Source of the DNA: an uncultured Tenacibaculum sp. | GTDB lineage: Bacteria; Bacteroidota; Bacteroidia; Flavobacteriales; Flavobacteriaceae | Direction of reading: 5' to 3' | NCBI GenBank assembly: GCA_947492185.1 | Contig: CANLMR010000002.1 | Span: 310,001-374,000 of the forward strand | Length of the DNA: 64,000 nucleotides | Shown here: one piece after another, positions 28,074-39,250 of the stretch | Layout of the letters: the number at the start of each line of letters is the position of its first letter | Numbering within the stretch: position 1 is the stretch's first letter | Made by a program: the position numbers and the translations under genes | Notes under the pieces: model-generated | What the model was told of the DNA's origin: nothing | Databases searched by the model: none | Seen by the model: the letters and a program-made list of their open reading frames with translations, nothing else

Positions 28074-29277
28074 TAATTCTTCTAATAATTTCGTTAATGA
28101 TATCTACAGCAACTTCACTCTTTGATTTCAAAGCATAAATCGTTTCATTAAAATCTGAATCAATAATAGTAATTTTATTTGTATCTCCAGCAAAACCTGC
28201 TCCTTTATCTCGTAAAGAGTTTAAGACTATTATATCTAGGTTTTTACTTTCAATTTTCTTTTTTGCATTAGAAACTTCATCATTTGTTTCTAGAGCAAAA
28301 CCTACTAAAAATTGATCCTTTTTTGCTGCCCCAAGAGATTTTAGAATATCTTGAGTTGGCTCTAACTCTATTACTAACGAAGCATCTTTCTTTTTTATTT
28401 TTTTATCAGCAACATTTTTTGGTCGATAGTCTGCTACAGCTGCAGATAAAATTGCAATATCTACTTTATTATAGTGCTCATGACAAGCATCATACATTTG
28501 CTTAGCAGAAGTTACGTCTATTCTATTGATTAAAGAATGAGTTGCCTTTTGATGAGATGGTCCCGACACTAAGTAGACTTCAGCTCCCAAATTAGCAGCT
28601 GCCTTAGCTATTTCAAATCCCATTTTACCTGAAGAATGGTTACCTATAAAACGAACTGGATCAATTGCTTCATAGGTAGGTCCGGCAGTAAGCAATAACT
28701 TTTTCCCCTTTAATGGAAGTTTATCAAGTATATCTTGCTCAATAAACTTAACAATATCTTCAGGCTCAGCCATTCGTCCTTCTCCTACTAATCCACTAGC
28801 TAATTCACCAGAAGTGGCAGGAATCATAATATTACCAAACCCCTGCAGACTTTCTAAACTATTCTTTGTAGACTGGTGTTTATACATATCCAAATCCATA
28901 GCTGGTGCAAAATATACTGGACATTTTGCTGATAAATAGGTTGCTAACAACAAATTATCACAAACACCATTGGTCATTTTTGATAATGTATTTGCAGTAG
29001 CAGGTGCGATTATCATTAAATCAGCCCAAAGACCTAATTCAACATGATTATTCCATAATTCATTTTCATCTTCTTGATTATAAAAGGTTGAATGAACTGG
29101 ATTTTTAGAAAGTGTGGAAAGTGTTAGAGGTGTTATAAAATCTTTAGACGCAGGAGTCATAATTACTTTGACTTCTGCGCCTGATTTTATAAATAAACGT
29201 ACCAAACTAGCTGTTTTGTAAGCTGCTATTCCAGCTGTAATACCTAGTAGTACTTTTTTACCTTGAAGTATAGACAT
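28066..29277 (-). CDS. coaBC: Bifunctional phosphopantothenoylcysteine decarboxylase / phosphopantothenate-cysteine ligase
   Basis: A 403-residue two-domain coenzyme A enzyme. The N-terminal FMN-dependent CoaC half (1-185) begins GKKVLLGITAGIAAYKTASLVR and has the PAMDLDMY motif near 125. The CoaB half (about 190-403) begins GKKLLLTAGPTYEAIDPVRFIGNHSSGKMG and has AAVADYRP near 280. It makes 4'-phosphopantetheine from phosphopantothenate and cysteine. Starts on the last base of the rpoZ gene and overlaps the DUF4835 gene by eight bases. Confidence 0.97.
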   Translation of the reverse strand: MSILQGKKVLLGITAGIAAYKTASLVRLFIKSGAEVKVIMTPASKDFITPLTLSTLSKNPVHSTFYNQEDENELWNNHVELGLWADLMIIAPATANTLSKMTNGVCDNLLLATYLSAKCPVYFAPAMDLDMYKHQSTKNSLESLQGFGNIMIPATSGELASGLVGEGRMAEPEDIVKFIEQDILDKLPLKGKKLLLTAGPTYEAIDPVRFIGNHSSGKMGFEIAKAAANLGAEVYLVSGPSHQKATHSLINRIDVTSAKQMYDACHEHYNKVDIAILSAAVADYRPKNVADKKIKKKDASLVIELEPTQDILKSLGAAKKDQFLVGFALETNDEVSNAKKKIESKNLDIIVLNSLRDKGAGFAGDTNKITIIDSDFNETIYALKSKSEVAVDIINEIIRRINA

Positions 29278-29597
29278 TATTTTGTGTCTGGAGATCTGTG
29301 GTAGATTCTCTCATTTAACCACTCTTCTACTGCAATTGCTGTAGGTTTTGGTAAACGCTCGTAAAATTTAGAAACTTCAATTTGCTCTTTATTTTCGAAA
29401 ACTTCTTCTAAACTATCATTATATGTAGCAAATTCATCAAGCTTATCAACTAATTCCTTTTTTAAGTCAGAATTAATTTGCGTAGCTCTTTTTGCTATAA
29501 TAGAAATTGCTTCGTAAATATTATCTGTTGCTGCTTCTACTGCTTCCCTGTCATATGTAACTGTACTAACAGCTGCCTTAGTTTCTTTATAATTCAT
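29277..29597 (-). CDS. rpoZ: DNA-directed RNA polymerase omega subunit (Bacteroidota type)
   Basis: A 106-residue protein of the divergent Bacteroidota omega family. The central DNIYEAISIIAKRATQINSDLKKEL (26-50) corresponds to the conserved omega helix that clamps beta-prime. Position between bamD (two-base gap) and coaBC (one-base overlap) is the conserved flavobacterial arrangement, which mirrors the rpoZ/coaBC linkage of other phyla. Sequence alone is weakly similar to proteobacterial omega, so context carries part of this call. Confidence 0.88.
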   Translation of the reverse strand: MNYKETKAAVSTVTYDREAVEAATDNIYEAISIIAKRATQINSDLKKELVDKLDEFATYNDSLEEVFENKEQIEVSKFYERLPKPTAIAVEEWLNERIYHRSPDTK

Positions 29598-29599
29598 AT

Positions 29600-30439
29600 T
29601 TAACTTTTACTATTAACTATTAATTGCTCTATTCTTTCTTGTTCTTTTTTTATTGAAGTTAACATTTCTTCAGATTCTTGTTTAAACTTAGACTCAGGAA
29701 AATTACGATTTAACTTCTCGTGTGCCTTTACAGCTTCTTTTAAACGTTTATCTTTTCTCCTATCAGTACTCTTCATTGCAAAGTCATGGGCTGCTTTGAA
29801 TCGTAAATATAATGCTTCTTCTTTGTATTTAGTTCCTAAGTAATCAGTAATTAAATTATCAAAAGCAGTTATTGCAGCTCTATAATTTCTTGAATCAGTC
29901 TCAGCAGTAATATAATATCCTTTAGCTATCTCAAATGCTTTGGTTTCTAATTTAAAACGCAACTCATTGTAATAATTATTAGCTTCACCAAGGCGTGATG
30001 AATTAGGATACTTATCAATAAATGATTGGAAAGATTCTAATGCTTTATTAGTATCTGTAGGATCTTTGCTGTATACTGGAGCTGCTTTATAAAAACTTAA
30101 AGCCGATAAAAAATCTGCTTCTTCCTTTTTAGAACTTTTTGGATAGTTTTGCGTAAAACGATTAAAATAGTACCCTGCTATACTATAGTTTTTTTCATTA
30201 AAATTTGAATTTGCAACCATGTATTGGATTCTCTCCATTTGTGGTTTATTACGATATGCTGGTGTAACTTTTTCAAACAAACGTAATGCTTTACTATACT
30301 TTTTAGCTTCGTACATTTTCACGGCCATCTTGTATTGCTCTTCAATAGTACCCCTGTTTAATACTTTTTGGTACTCTCCACAAGATACAAGTATTAGTAA
30401 TGTTAAAACGAAATATGTCTTCCTGATCATTTTTTGCAT
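29600..30439 (-). CDS. bamD: Outer membrane protein assembly factor BamD
   Basis: A lipoprotein with a lipobox LILVSC and TPR-type repeats (about 28-260), the periplasmic partner of BamA. The open frame gives 279 residues from ATG 30439; a second ATG at 30430 (MIRKTYF) fits the signal peptide better, because a TAATTTTG -7 element ends at 30444 and leaves no leader for the first ATG. First gene of the operon running to fabI. Confidence 0.94.
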   Translation of the reverse strand: MQKMIRKTYFVLTLLILVSCGEYQKVLNRGTIEEQYKMAVKMYEAKKYSKALRLFEKVTPAYRNKPQMERIQYMVANSNFNEKNYSIAGYYFNRFTQNYPKSSKKEEADFLSALSFYKAAPVYSKDPTDTNKALESFQSFIDKYPNSSRLGEANNYYNELRFKLETKAFEIAKGYYITAETDSRNYRAAITAFDNLITDYLGTKYKEEALYLRFKAAHDFAMKSTDRRKDKRLKEAVKAHEKLNRNFPESKFKQESEEMLTSIKKEQERIEQLIVNSKS

Positions 30440-30443
30440 TTTG

Positions 30444-30451
30444 CAAAATTA
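30444..30451 (-). promoter_or_regulatory. -7 element of the bamD operon
   Basis: On the minus strand TAATTTTG is an exact TAnnTTTG match five bases before the first possible bamD ATG. No TTG is found at the usual upstream distance. If it is used, transcription begins around 30438. Confidence 0.45.
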
Positions 30452-30548
30452 GTAATTAATTATGTATTATTAAAATGAATTCGTAACTACGAGTTCAGTT
30501 GCAATAACGCATAATTCGGCTTAAAATGATATTAAACGTTTGTTAAAT

Positions 30549-31058
30549 TTATTGAGGAGCATTTTCTTGCCCAACTAATTGCTTTATATCGTTGTCAAAT
30601 AAATACAAACCTCCTTTGTCATCACCTATTAAATTAATTTTATCTAAAATCGTTCTGGCTAAAGCTTCTTCTTCTATTTGTTCTGCAACATACCACTGCA
30701 AAAAGTTATGAGTAGCATAATCTTTTTCTTGCAGTGTAATATGCACTAAATCGTTTATAGACTGGGAAACCATTACTTCATGATTAAATAAAGTCTGGAA
30801 CATATCTTTAAACGATCCAAATTTTGAAGATGGTGCTTCCAAAGCAGTCACCATTGCATGTCCTCCTCTTTCGTTAATAAATTTCACTAATTTTAACATG
30901 TGCATGCGTTCTTCATCAGAATGCGCATACATAAACTGTGAAACGCCTTCAAATCCCTGAACTTCTGCCCAAGATGCCATAGCTAAATATACCTGAGATG
31001 ATTGTGCTTCTATTTGAACTTGTTTATTTAAAGCTGTTTCTATTTTTTTTGATAACAT
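30549..31058 (-). CDS. ftnA: Non-haem ferritin
   Basis: A 169-residue four-helix ferritin. The ferroxidase ligands line up with E. coli FtnA numbering: E17, E50, H53, E94, Q127 and E130 are all present (DEERMHM, FNHEVMVSQ, WYVAEQIEEE). It oxidises and stores iron in a 24-mer shell in the cytoplasm. Single-gene unit: a terminator separates it from dapA upstream, and bamD is over 100 nt away. A CATCTTTG near-match to the -7 consensus is about 25 nt upstream. Confidence 0.96.
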   Translation of the reverse strand: MLSKKIETALNKQVQIEAQSSQVYLAMASWAEVQGFEGVSQFMYAHSDEERMHMLKLVKFINERGGHAMVTALEAPSSKFGSFKDMFQTLFNHEVMVSQSINDLVHITLQEKDYATHNFLQWYVAEQIEEEALARTILDKINLIGDDKGGLYLFDNDIKQLVGQENAPQ

Positions 31059-31086
31059 AATTCTATTTTAATACTAAAACAAAGAT

Positions 31087-31119
31087 GCAAAAAAGCTCAT
31101 AATTTTAAGTTATGAGCTT
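31087..31119 (-). terminator. Intrinsic terminator after dapA
   Basis: AAGCTCATAA (31093-31102) pairs perfectly with TTATGAGCTT (31110-31119) around a seven-base loop, and on the minus strand the stem is followed by TTTTTT. It ends the dapA message 29 bp after its stop. Confidence 0.88.
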
Positions 31120-31147
31120 GATTTATTTTCTTATGCCTGTATAGTTG

Positions 31148-32023
31148 TTATTGATGATCTATAAAGTCAGAAATTCTAGTTTGTAAATTTTCAGAGGCCT
31201 TGACTAAAGGTAATCTTACAGCATCTTCACAAATTCCTAATTTTTGTAACATTGCTTTTATTCCTGCTGGATTTCCTTCTTCAAAAATTAAATCAATACT
31301 ATCAGATACATTGTAATGCAATTCATAGGCCTCTTTAGGCTTTCCTTCTAAACCTAATTGAATTAATTTTGAGAACTTTTCTGGCAATCCTTGCCCTATA
31401 ACACTAATAACTCCTGATCCTCCAGCTAAAACCATTGGCAAAGCGATCATGTCATCACCAGAAATAACAAGAAAGTTTTGTGGTACATGTTGAATAATTT
31501 TCATGGCTTGAACCATATCTCCTTTAGCTTCTTTAACCGCTATGACATTATCAAAATCATTTGCTAAACGAATTATCACTTCAGGAGACATGTTAGATGA
31601 AGTTCTTCCTGGTACATTATAAAGTATAATTGGTTTTTCAGTTGATTCAGCAACTGATTTAAAATGTTGGTAAATTCCTTCTTGAGTTGGTTTATTATAA
31701 TATGGTGATACAGAAAGTATTGCATCAAAATGCTTTAAATCTGTATTTTTTATTTCCTCTACAACAGCAGCAGTATTATTCCCTCCTATTCCAAGTACTA
31801 AAGGCAATTTTCCATTGTTTACCTCTATAATTTTAGATTTTACTGCTTCTTTTTCTTCTTTAGATAAAGTTGCAGGCTCTCCTGTTGTACCTAACACAAC
31901 TAAATAATTTATTCCATTATCGATTTGATAATTTACAAGTCTTTCTAATCCATCAAAATCAACAGAACCATTTTCAAAAAAAGGAGTAACTAATGCGACT
32001 CCTGTTCCTATAAATTTTTGCAT
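31148..32023 (-). CDS. dapA: 4-hydroxy-tetrahydrodipicolinate synthase
   Basis: A 291-residue TIM-barrel aldolase of lysine/diaminopimelate synthesis, condensing pyruvate with aspartate semialdehyde. Counted from ATG 32023 ([15 protein letters not shown]), the Schiff-base lysine is K164 ([10 protein letters not shown]) and the catalytic tyrosine Y135 (ILYNVPGRT); [10 protein letters not shown] binds the pyruvate carboxyl. The open frame extends 53 codons further upstream, but that extension is lysine-, leucine- and tyrosine-rich, matches nothing in the family and covers the divergent intergenic region, so it is left out. Single-gene unit. Confidence 0.96.
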   Translation of the reverse strand: MQKFIGTGVALVTPFFENGSVDFDGLERLVNYQIDNGINYLVVLGTTGEPATLSKEEKEAVKSKIIEVNNGKLPLVLGIGGNNTAAVVEEIKNTDLKHFDAILSVSPYYNKPTQEGIYQHFKSVAESTEKPIILYNVPGRTSSNMSPEVIIRLANDFDNVIAVKEAKGDMVQAMKIIQHVPQNFLVISGDDMIALPMVLAGGSGVISVIGQGLPEKFSKLIQLGLEGKPKEAYELHYNVSDSIDLIFEEGNPAGIKAMLQKLGICEDAVRLPLVKASENLQTRISDFIDHQ

Positions 32024-32292
32024 TACTCTTTTTAAATTTGAGTATAAAATTACTGCTTTATTTAATAAATAGGATAGTTTGTAGCGATTATATACAAATT
32101 TTTTAAGGTTGTTTAATTTTGTATCATATTTTAAATGGTGTAAGCTCAAATTACTTATAATCACTAGCAATAAAACTTTCAAATCAGCTTTTTACTATCT
32201 AATTTTTAAACTCAATGCTTTTACTTTTTTTAACATCATTGAAAAGATATTGATTTTCATTCGTCTAAAAGCTAAACAAGTTTTAAATAATT
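32024..32292. other. Divergent intergenic region dapA / DoxX-like
   Basis: A 269-bp AT-rich spacer between two divergent start codons. I found no full TTG/TAnnTTTG promoter, no strong dyad and no RNA gene. It must contain both promoters, but I cannot place them. Short open frames in it look fortuitous. Confidence 0.6.
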
Positions 32293-32676
32293 ATGAAAAA
32301 ATATCTACCCTTACTACTTAAAATTATTGCAGCTATAATTATGATTCAAACTTTATTTTTCAAATTTACTGGGTCGCAAGAAAGTATCGACTTATTTACT
32401 AAAGTAGCCGGAGAAAATGAACAATTAATGAGAATTGGTACAGGAGTTTTAGAATTAATTGCTTCAGTTTTACTATTCGTACCTAGAAAAGTATGGCTAG
32501 GTGCTGGATTAACAGTAGGTTTAATGAGTGGAGCTGTTTTTTCTCACTTAACAAAAATTGGAATTGAGCATAATAATGATGGTGGAGTCCTTTTTATGAT
32601 GGCAATTATAACTTTACTTTCCGGAAGTATTTTACTTTTCTTAAATAAAAAAAACATTCCTTTTTTTAATCTATAA
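32293..32676 (+). CDS. DoxX-like small membrane protein
   Basis: A 127-residue protein with four hydrophobic helices (about 6-24, 44-62, 67-85, 97-117), resembling the DoxX-like family: LLKIIAAIIMIQTLFFKFTGSQESIDLFTKVAG at the N-terminus and RIGTGVLELIASVLLFVPR in the second helix. These proteins sit in the inner membrane, with proposed roles in redox or stress; no partner is next to it. Its last six bases overlap the convergent YhhN gene. Confidence 0.8.
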   Translation: MKKYLPLLLKIIAAIIMIQTLFFKFTGSQESIDLFTKVAGENEQLMRIGTGVLELIASVLLFVPRKVWLGAGLTVGLMSGAVFSHLTKIGIEHNNDGGVLFMMAIITLLSGSILLFLNKKNIPFFNL

Positions 32677-33342
32677 TTCTTCTTTAATAGATTTTGCAAT
32701 CATAGCTTTACAAATTAAATATTGTGCCACTATATAAGTTATCATTATTAAGCTTTCTAATAAAGTATTATTTGAGTAAAACTTATTAATTGCAATTATA
32801 CTATCAGAAAGAATAAATATTAAAGCACCTATAAGCAACCATAAATTTTCTGTTGTTTTACTTTTTTTATAGTTTATAAGAGCAAACGTTCCGAAAGCAG
32901 AAATAACTAATCCGTATATAATCACAGGAATTAAAAGTTCTTTTAAATTATTTAGTATTAAAAAGATAATTCCTCCAAAGTAAACAATAAAAAAAATAGC
33001 CGATTTTATAATTGATTTCGAATCTAGTTGAGAAATAAAACCTCTTATTATTTTAATAAAAATAAGATGTGTCAGTAAAAAAGATACTAATCCTAAAACA
33101 AAATACTTTTCAGGAAACAATAACAACACATCTCCCCAAAAAGAAAAGAATAAAGCTGATATAAATAAGAAACTTGGTTTTTTGACCGATACTATGTACA
33201 ATAAAGCTAACGAAACAGTAATTAAAGGCTTAAAAATAAACTCAAGCAATTTGTTATTCTGGATGGTTCCATACACTTCTAAAACTGAAATCATTAAAAA
33301 CAATATTGAAAAAACAAGTACTTTTTTATTCTGGTTATTCAT
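32671..33342 (-). CDS. YhhN-family membrane protein (lysoplasmalogenase-like), canonical copy
   Basis: A 223-residue protein with about eight membrane helices, carrying the usual YhhN marks: FSFWGDVLLLF near 66-76, GLVSFLLTHLIFI, PVIIYGLVISAFGTFALINY and LIGALIFILSDSIIAINKF near 170-188, then MITYIVAQYLI. Animal TMEM86 relatives hydrolyse lysoplasmalogen and need two conserved aspartates, which correspond to the GD and SD positions here. Third of three adjacent paralogues; its start overlaps the preceding gene by eight bases. Confidence 0.88.
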   Translation of the reverse strand: MNNQNKKVLVFSILFLMISVLEVYGTIQNNKLLEFIFKPLITVSLALLYIVSVKKPSFLFISALFFSFWGDVLLLFPEKYFVLGLVSFLLTHLIFIKIIRGFISQLDSKSIIKSAIFFIVYFGGIIFLILNNLKELLIPVIIYGLVISAFGTFALINYKKSKTTENLWLLIGALIFILSDSIIAINKFYSNNTLLESLIMITYIVAQYLICKAMIAKSIKEEL

Positions 33343-34021
33343 TTAAATTTTGGTTAAAATATTGTTCTTCTCTTAAAATAAAGGATTTATAAAATAAAAA
33401 ACAAGATATACTCCAAGTTGTAAGTGAAATTAAATCGTAATATACATTTGAAATATTAAAAATTACTACTGCATAAATAGCATCTGAAATTACTCTTAAT
33501 CCTATTGTAAAGAAAAGTAATCCGTTGGCAAGTATCATTTTATATTTATAATTAAGTAATGCTATGGTAAATAATAAAGAGACTGTTACTCCATAAAACA
33601 AAATAGCAAAATAACTATTTCCTTTATCTTGAATTACAAACACAAAAACAATTAGAAAAAGAATTACTGATAATGTTAAATATATTGGAATTTCTTTTTT
33701 TCCTTTATTTGATAAAGTCTTATGCATCATTTTTGCTAAAAGCAGATTTCCAATACCATAGATAATAATTGCTAACCAAAACATATCTAATGCAGAACTA
33801 ACAATATCCGCAATAACAATTAACAAAAACATAGAAATTATAAACGGATCTATTTGTTTGCTTTCAAAACTATATAGAAGTAATAAAAAAATTACAGGAA
33901 TAGGCTTTATTGAGTTTCTTAAAATATTATTATCTGGATCAACAGTTCCAAGCATATATAAGTATAAAATACTTGACCCTACAAAACCTAATAGTAACAA
34001 TATTTTTAAAGCTATTTTCAA
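33335..34021 (-). CDS. Divergent YhhN-like membrane protein, second paralogue
   Basis: A 228-residue protein of about eight membrane helices with the same layout as its neighbours: KPIPVIFLLLLYSFES, IADIVSSALDMFWLAIIIYGIGNLLLAKMM, ILFYGVTVSLLFTIALLNYK and TIGLRVISDAIYAVVIF. The Asp of each putative catalytic pair (AD and SD) is kept while surrounding residues have drifted from the canonical copy. Separated by 15 nt from the third paralogue upstream. Function unproven. Confidence 0.75.
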   Translation of the reverse strand: MKIALKILLLLGFVGSSILYLYMLGTVDPDNNILRNSIKPIPVIFLLLLYSFESKQIDPFIISMFLLIVIADIVSSALDMFWLAIIIYGIGNLLLAKMMHKTLSNKGKKEIPIYLTLSVILFLIVFVFVIQDKGNSYFAILFYGVTVSLLFTIALLNYKYKMILANGLLFFTIGLRVISDAIYAVVIFNISNVYYDLISLTTWSISCFLFYKSFILREEQYFNQNLNE

Positions 34022-34036
34022 TATATAAGTAAATGT

Positions 34037-34726
34037 TTATCGTCTATCAATTCTATTAAAAAAATCTGAAACCTTTTGTTCATTAAACAAAAATCCTTTA
34101 TAAAATAAAAAATTTGAAACTAATAATGTGCTTAAAGAAAAGATATCAAAATACATATCTGTTTCACTAAAAAGAACTATTGCATAAATAGAATCTGAAA
34201 TTATGCGAAAACCAATTGCTACTAATAAAATAAAATTAGCATGCTCCATTGTTTCTATATAGTTCATTAATATAAAAGATGTTACTAAACAGATACTAAT
34301 TCCATAAAAGATTATTGGTAACATTGAACTCCCTGGGTCATTTAATACAAAAACATAAATTATTGTAAATAAAAAACCAAATAACAGAAGGTAGACTAGT
34401 AATAATTTATATGTCTCTTTTTTTAAATATTTCCGAATTGAATTTACCAAAAGTAAATATGATAATCCGTATATAATTATTCCTGGATTAAAGCCATAAG
34501 GGATAGATGTTAACACGTCTCCAACTAAACACAGCAATAAAAAACCAATATAGGTTTTAGTATACTTTTTAGTTTCTATTAAATATAAGGTTACTAAAAT
34601 AAGCGTAGGAAAAGGCTTTATTTCAAATTTATATTTATGGTTAATAACTATAAAAAAAACACTTATAACGCATACAATTGCGTAAAGCACAAAGAGGGAG
34701 AATTTTATTTTTTTAAATTTAAACAA
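34037..34726 (-). CDS. Divergent YhhN-like membrane protein, first paralogue
   Basis: A 229-residue, roughly eight-helix protein. IKPFPTLILVTLYLIE, LCLVGDVLTSIPYGFNPGIIIYGLSYLLL, IIFYGISICLVTSFILMNYIE and AIGFRIISDSIYAIVLF line up with the second paralogue (closer to it than to the canonical copy), so these two probably arose by local duplication. Both GD and SD aspartates are kept. It begins six nt after the ligA stop. Confidence 0.75.
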   Translation of the reverse strand: MFKFKKIKFSLFVLYAIVCVISVFFIVINHKYKFEIKPFPTLILVTLYLIETKKYTKTYIGFLLLCLVGDVLTSIPYGFNPGIIIYGLSYLLLVNSIRKYLKKETYKLLLVYLLLFGFLFTIIYVFVLNDPGSSMLPIIFYGISICLVTSFILMNYIETMEHANFILLVAIGFRIISDSIYAIVLFSETDMYFDIFSLSTLLVSNFLFYKGFLFNEQKVSDFFNRIDRR

Positions 34727-34732
34727 TAATAA

Positions 34733-37308
<2,576 letters not shown>

Positions 37309-37353
37309 TATTGTGATTTATAAAATTGGATTTGCAATTTACTATTTTTAAAC

Positions 37354-37386
37354 AAAAAAAATCCGAAGTATTTACCTCGGATTTTT
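37354..37386 (-). terminator. Intrinsic terminator after gap
   Basis: ATCCGA (37361-37366) and TCGGAT (37377-37382) pair, extended by the A-run before and T-run after them, giving a stem with U-tract on the minus strand 23 bp beyond the gap stop. Confidence 0.75.
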
Positions 37387-37408
37387 AAGTTGAAATAGTA
37401 GTTGTCTA

Positions 37409-38851
37409 CTAATAATAAGTATATCGACGAACTTTTGCTATGTGCTTAGCCAAACGCATTACTTGGTGTGAATAACCATATTCGTTATCATACCAAACGT
37501 AAATTACAATTGTATCTCCATCTGCAATTGTAGCTTTACTATCAAAAATTGAAGGAGCTGTAGTACCAACTATATCTGTAGATACTAATTCGTTACTTAA
37601 TGAGTACTTAATTTGCTCAACTAAATCTCCTTCTAAAGCATATTGCTTCATTATTGCATTAACTGCTTCAACAGTAGTTTCTGAATTTAATTGTAAATTC
37701 AAAACAGCTAATGATCCGTTAGGTACAGGAACTCTAATTGCATTTGAAGTTAATTTTCCTTCTAATGCTGGTAATGCTTTAGAAACTGCTTTTCCAGCTC
37801 CCGTTTCTGTAATTACCATGTTTAAAGCTGCAGCTCTACCTCTACGGTATTTTTTATGCATATTATCTACTAAGTTTTGATCGTTAGTATATGCATGAAT
37901 AGTTTCTAAATGTCCTTTTTTAATTCCGAAGTTATCCTCTAACACCTTTAATACTGGCGTAATTGCATTTGTAGTACAAGATGCAGCAGAGAAAATATCG
38001 ATTGAATCAGGATTGTTTTCTAAATGGTTTACACCATGAACAATATTTGGAATTCCTTTACCAGGAGCTGTTAATAAAACTTTACTTGCTCCTTTAGCTT
38101 GTAAATGACGATTTAAAGCTTCTTTATCCCTAAATGCACCTGTGTTATCAATTACTAAAGCATCATTAATTCCGTAAGCAGTATAATCAATCTCTTCAGG
38201 TCCTCCAGCAGAAATCATATTTACTGTAGTTCCGTTAATGATTAATGCATTGTTTTCTGCATCAATTTGAACAGTTCCTAAGAAATCTCCATGTACAGAA
38301 TCAATACTTAAAAGAGAAGCTCTTTTTTCTAATACAGATTGATCAATTTTACCACGAGTAACAATAGCTCTTAATCGTAATTGAGAACCTTTACCCATTT
38401 TAGAACTTAACTCTCTAGCTAATAAACGACCAATACGACCAAAACCATAAAGAACAACATCTTTAGGCTGAATAGCATTTGCATCAGTAGCATCTTTTAA
38501 TTGATTCTTTACAAACCCTATTGTGTCTGCATCAGCATCATCAACTAAATGATATTCATAAGCTAATTTACCTATATCTAATTTAGAAGCTGGTAAATCT
38601 ATAGTTTGAATTGCTTTAGCAATTGCTAAAGCATCTTGAATTGAAATTGGTTTAGTAACGAATTCCTTCGCATAGTTAATTAAGTTTAAAACCTCACTAG
38701 CTCTTTTATCCACTAAAGGGTTTCTAAACAATACTAATTCAATTGATTTATCGTACCATAAATCATTTACAATATTGATGAATTCAGTAGTAGCTCTTCT
38801 CACTTGAGCTTGATTTACCACTTCTTTTTCGTAATTTGTTATTGTTGACAT
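37409..38851 (-). CDS. gap: Glyceraldehyde-3-phosphate dehydrogenase, long form
   Basis: A 480-residue GAPDH. The classical enzyme starts around residue 130: NAD fold GFGRIGR (136-142), catalytic C292 in SAASCTTNAI, and WYDNEYGYSHQ at the end. Before it lies an extra helical region of about 125 residues, seen in a distinct long-form GAPDH group of some bacteria. The start is ATG 38851; the longer frame would begin with a TTG that lies inside the -7 promoter box (38885-38892). Glycolytic or gluconeogenic direction is not clear from sequence. Confidence 0.93.
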   Translation of the reverse strand: MSTITNYEKEVVNQAQVRRATTEFINIVNDLWYDKSIELVLFRNPLVDKRASEVLNLINYAKEFVTKPISIQDALAIAKAIQTIDLPASKLDIGKLAYEYHLVDDADADTIGFVKNQLKDATDANAIQPKDVVLYGFGRIGRLLARELSSKMGKGSQLRLRAIVTRGKIDQSVLEKRASLLSIDSVHGDFLGTVQIDAENNALIINGTTVNMISAGGPEEIDYTAYGINDALVIDNTGAFRDKEALNRHLQAKGASKVLLTAPGKGIPNIVHGVNHLENNPDSIDIFSAASCTTNAITPVLKVLEDNFGIKKGHLETIHAYTNDQNLVDNMHKKYRRGRAAALNMVITETGAGKAVSKALPALEGKLTSNAIRVPVPNGSLAVLNLQLNSETTVEAVNAIMKQYALEGDLVEQIKYSLSNELVSTDIVGTTAPSIFDSKATIADGDTIVIYVWYDNEYGYSHQVMRLAKHIAKVRRYTYY

Positions 38852-38884
38852 AGTTGTGTTAACTAAATTTTTAAAAATTTGGTG

Positions 38885-38892
38885 CAAAAGTA
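38885..38892 (-). promoter_or_regulatory. -7 element of gap
   Basis: On the minus strand TACTTTTG matches TAnnTTTG exactly. A TTG lies 24 nt upstream (38917-38919), slightly wider than usual. The predicted transcript starts near 38879, leaving a leader of about 28 nt before the ATG. Confidence 0.6.
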
Positions 38893-38924
38893 GTTATTTC
38901 AAACGATTTCGTAACCCAAAAAAC

Positions 38925-38956
38925 AAAAAAACTCGATATTAAAAATACCGAGTTTT
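38925..38956 (-). terminator. Intrinsic terminator of the double-glycine leader peptide gene
   Basis: AAAACTCGATATT (38928-38940) pairs with AATACCGAGTTTT (38944-38956), one G-T wobble, loop of three, followed on the minus strand by a T-run. It isolates the small gene from gap downstream. Confidence 0.85.
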
Positions 38957-38978
38957 ATTTTAGTTCTTTTCTATTATG

Positions 38979-39200
38979 CTATATATGCATTAAGCGATCT
39001 ATTTTCCAAGGACCATTTCCACATCGTGATTTACGAATGGTTTCAGAGTGCCATCCAGATTCGTAACAATGAGTCGTTACAACAGTACAACCCAAACCAC
39101 TCACTGTTGAAACATCCTTACACCAATAATCTCCTCCTTTAATTTTTTGTTGCTCATTTCTTGATAAAACTTTTCCGTTTAAATTTTTTAACATTTTCAT
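38979..39200 (-). CDS. Small secreted peptide precursor with double-glycine leader (bacteriocin/RiPP-like)
   Basis: A 73-residue protein. The first 23 residues (MKMLKNLNGKVLSRNEQQKI then KGG) form a typical Bacteroidota double-glycine leader with the LNG-x-LSRNEQQKIKGG pattern recognised by peptidase-containing ABC exporters. The predicted core, D24-I73, is 50 residues with four cysteines (C27, C38, C45, C60), three tryptophans and a mildly basic charge. No modification enzyme or exporter is adjacent, so export would use a system elsewhere. It has its own promoter and terminator. I do not recognise the core; bacteriocin, signal peptide or disulphide-rich effector are all possible. Confidence 0.8.
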   Translation of the reverse strand: MKMLKNLNGKVLSRNEQQKIKGGDYWCKDVSTVSGLGCTVVTTHCYESGWHSETIRKSRCGNGPWKIDRLMHI

Positions 39201-39216
39201 ATAATTTAAAATTTAT

Positions 39217-39244
39217 CGAAAATACTTAATACTAAGCAAAACAA
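39217..39244 (-). promoter_or_regulatory. Promoter of the leader-peptide gene
   Basis: On the minus strand TTG (39242-39244), a 17-nt spacer and TATTTTCG (39217-39224) fit the Bacteroidota pattern with one mismatch. The predicted leader is about 11 nt. It lies beside the end of the HtrA gene. Confidence 0.55.
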
Positions 39245-39250
39245 AAATTG

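Noticed and set aside
31148..32182. DapA with a 53-residue N-terminal extension
   Set aside because: The extension is absent from the family; ATG 32023 gives the normal N-terminus.
32109..32321. Small plus-strand frame before the DoxX-like gene
   Set aside because: Low-complexity Phe/Lys/Ile composition typical of AT-rich spacer; no support.
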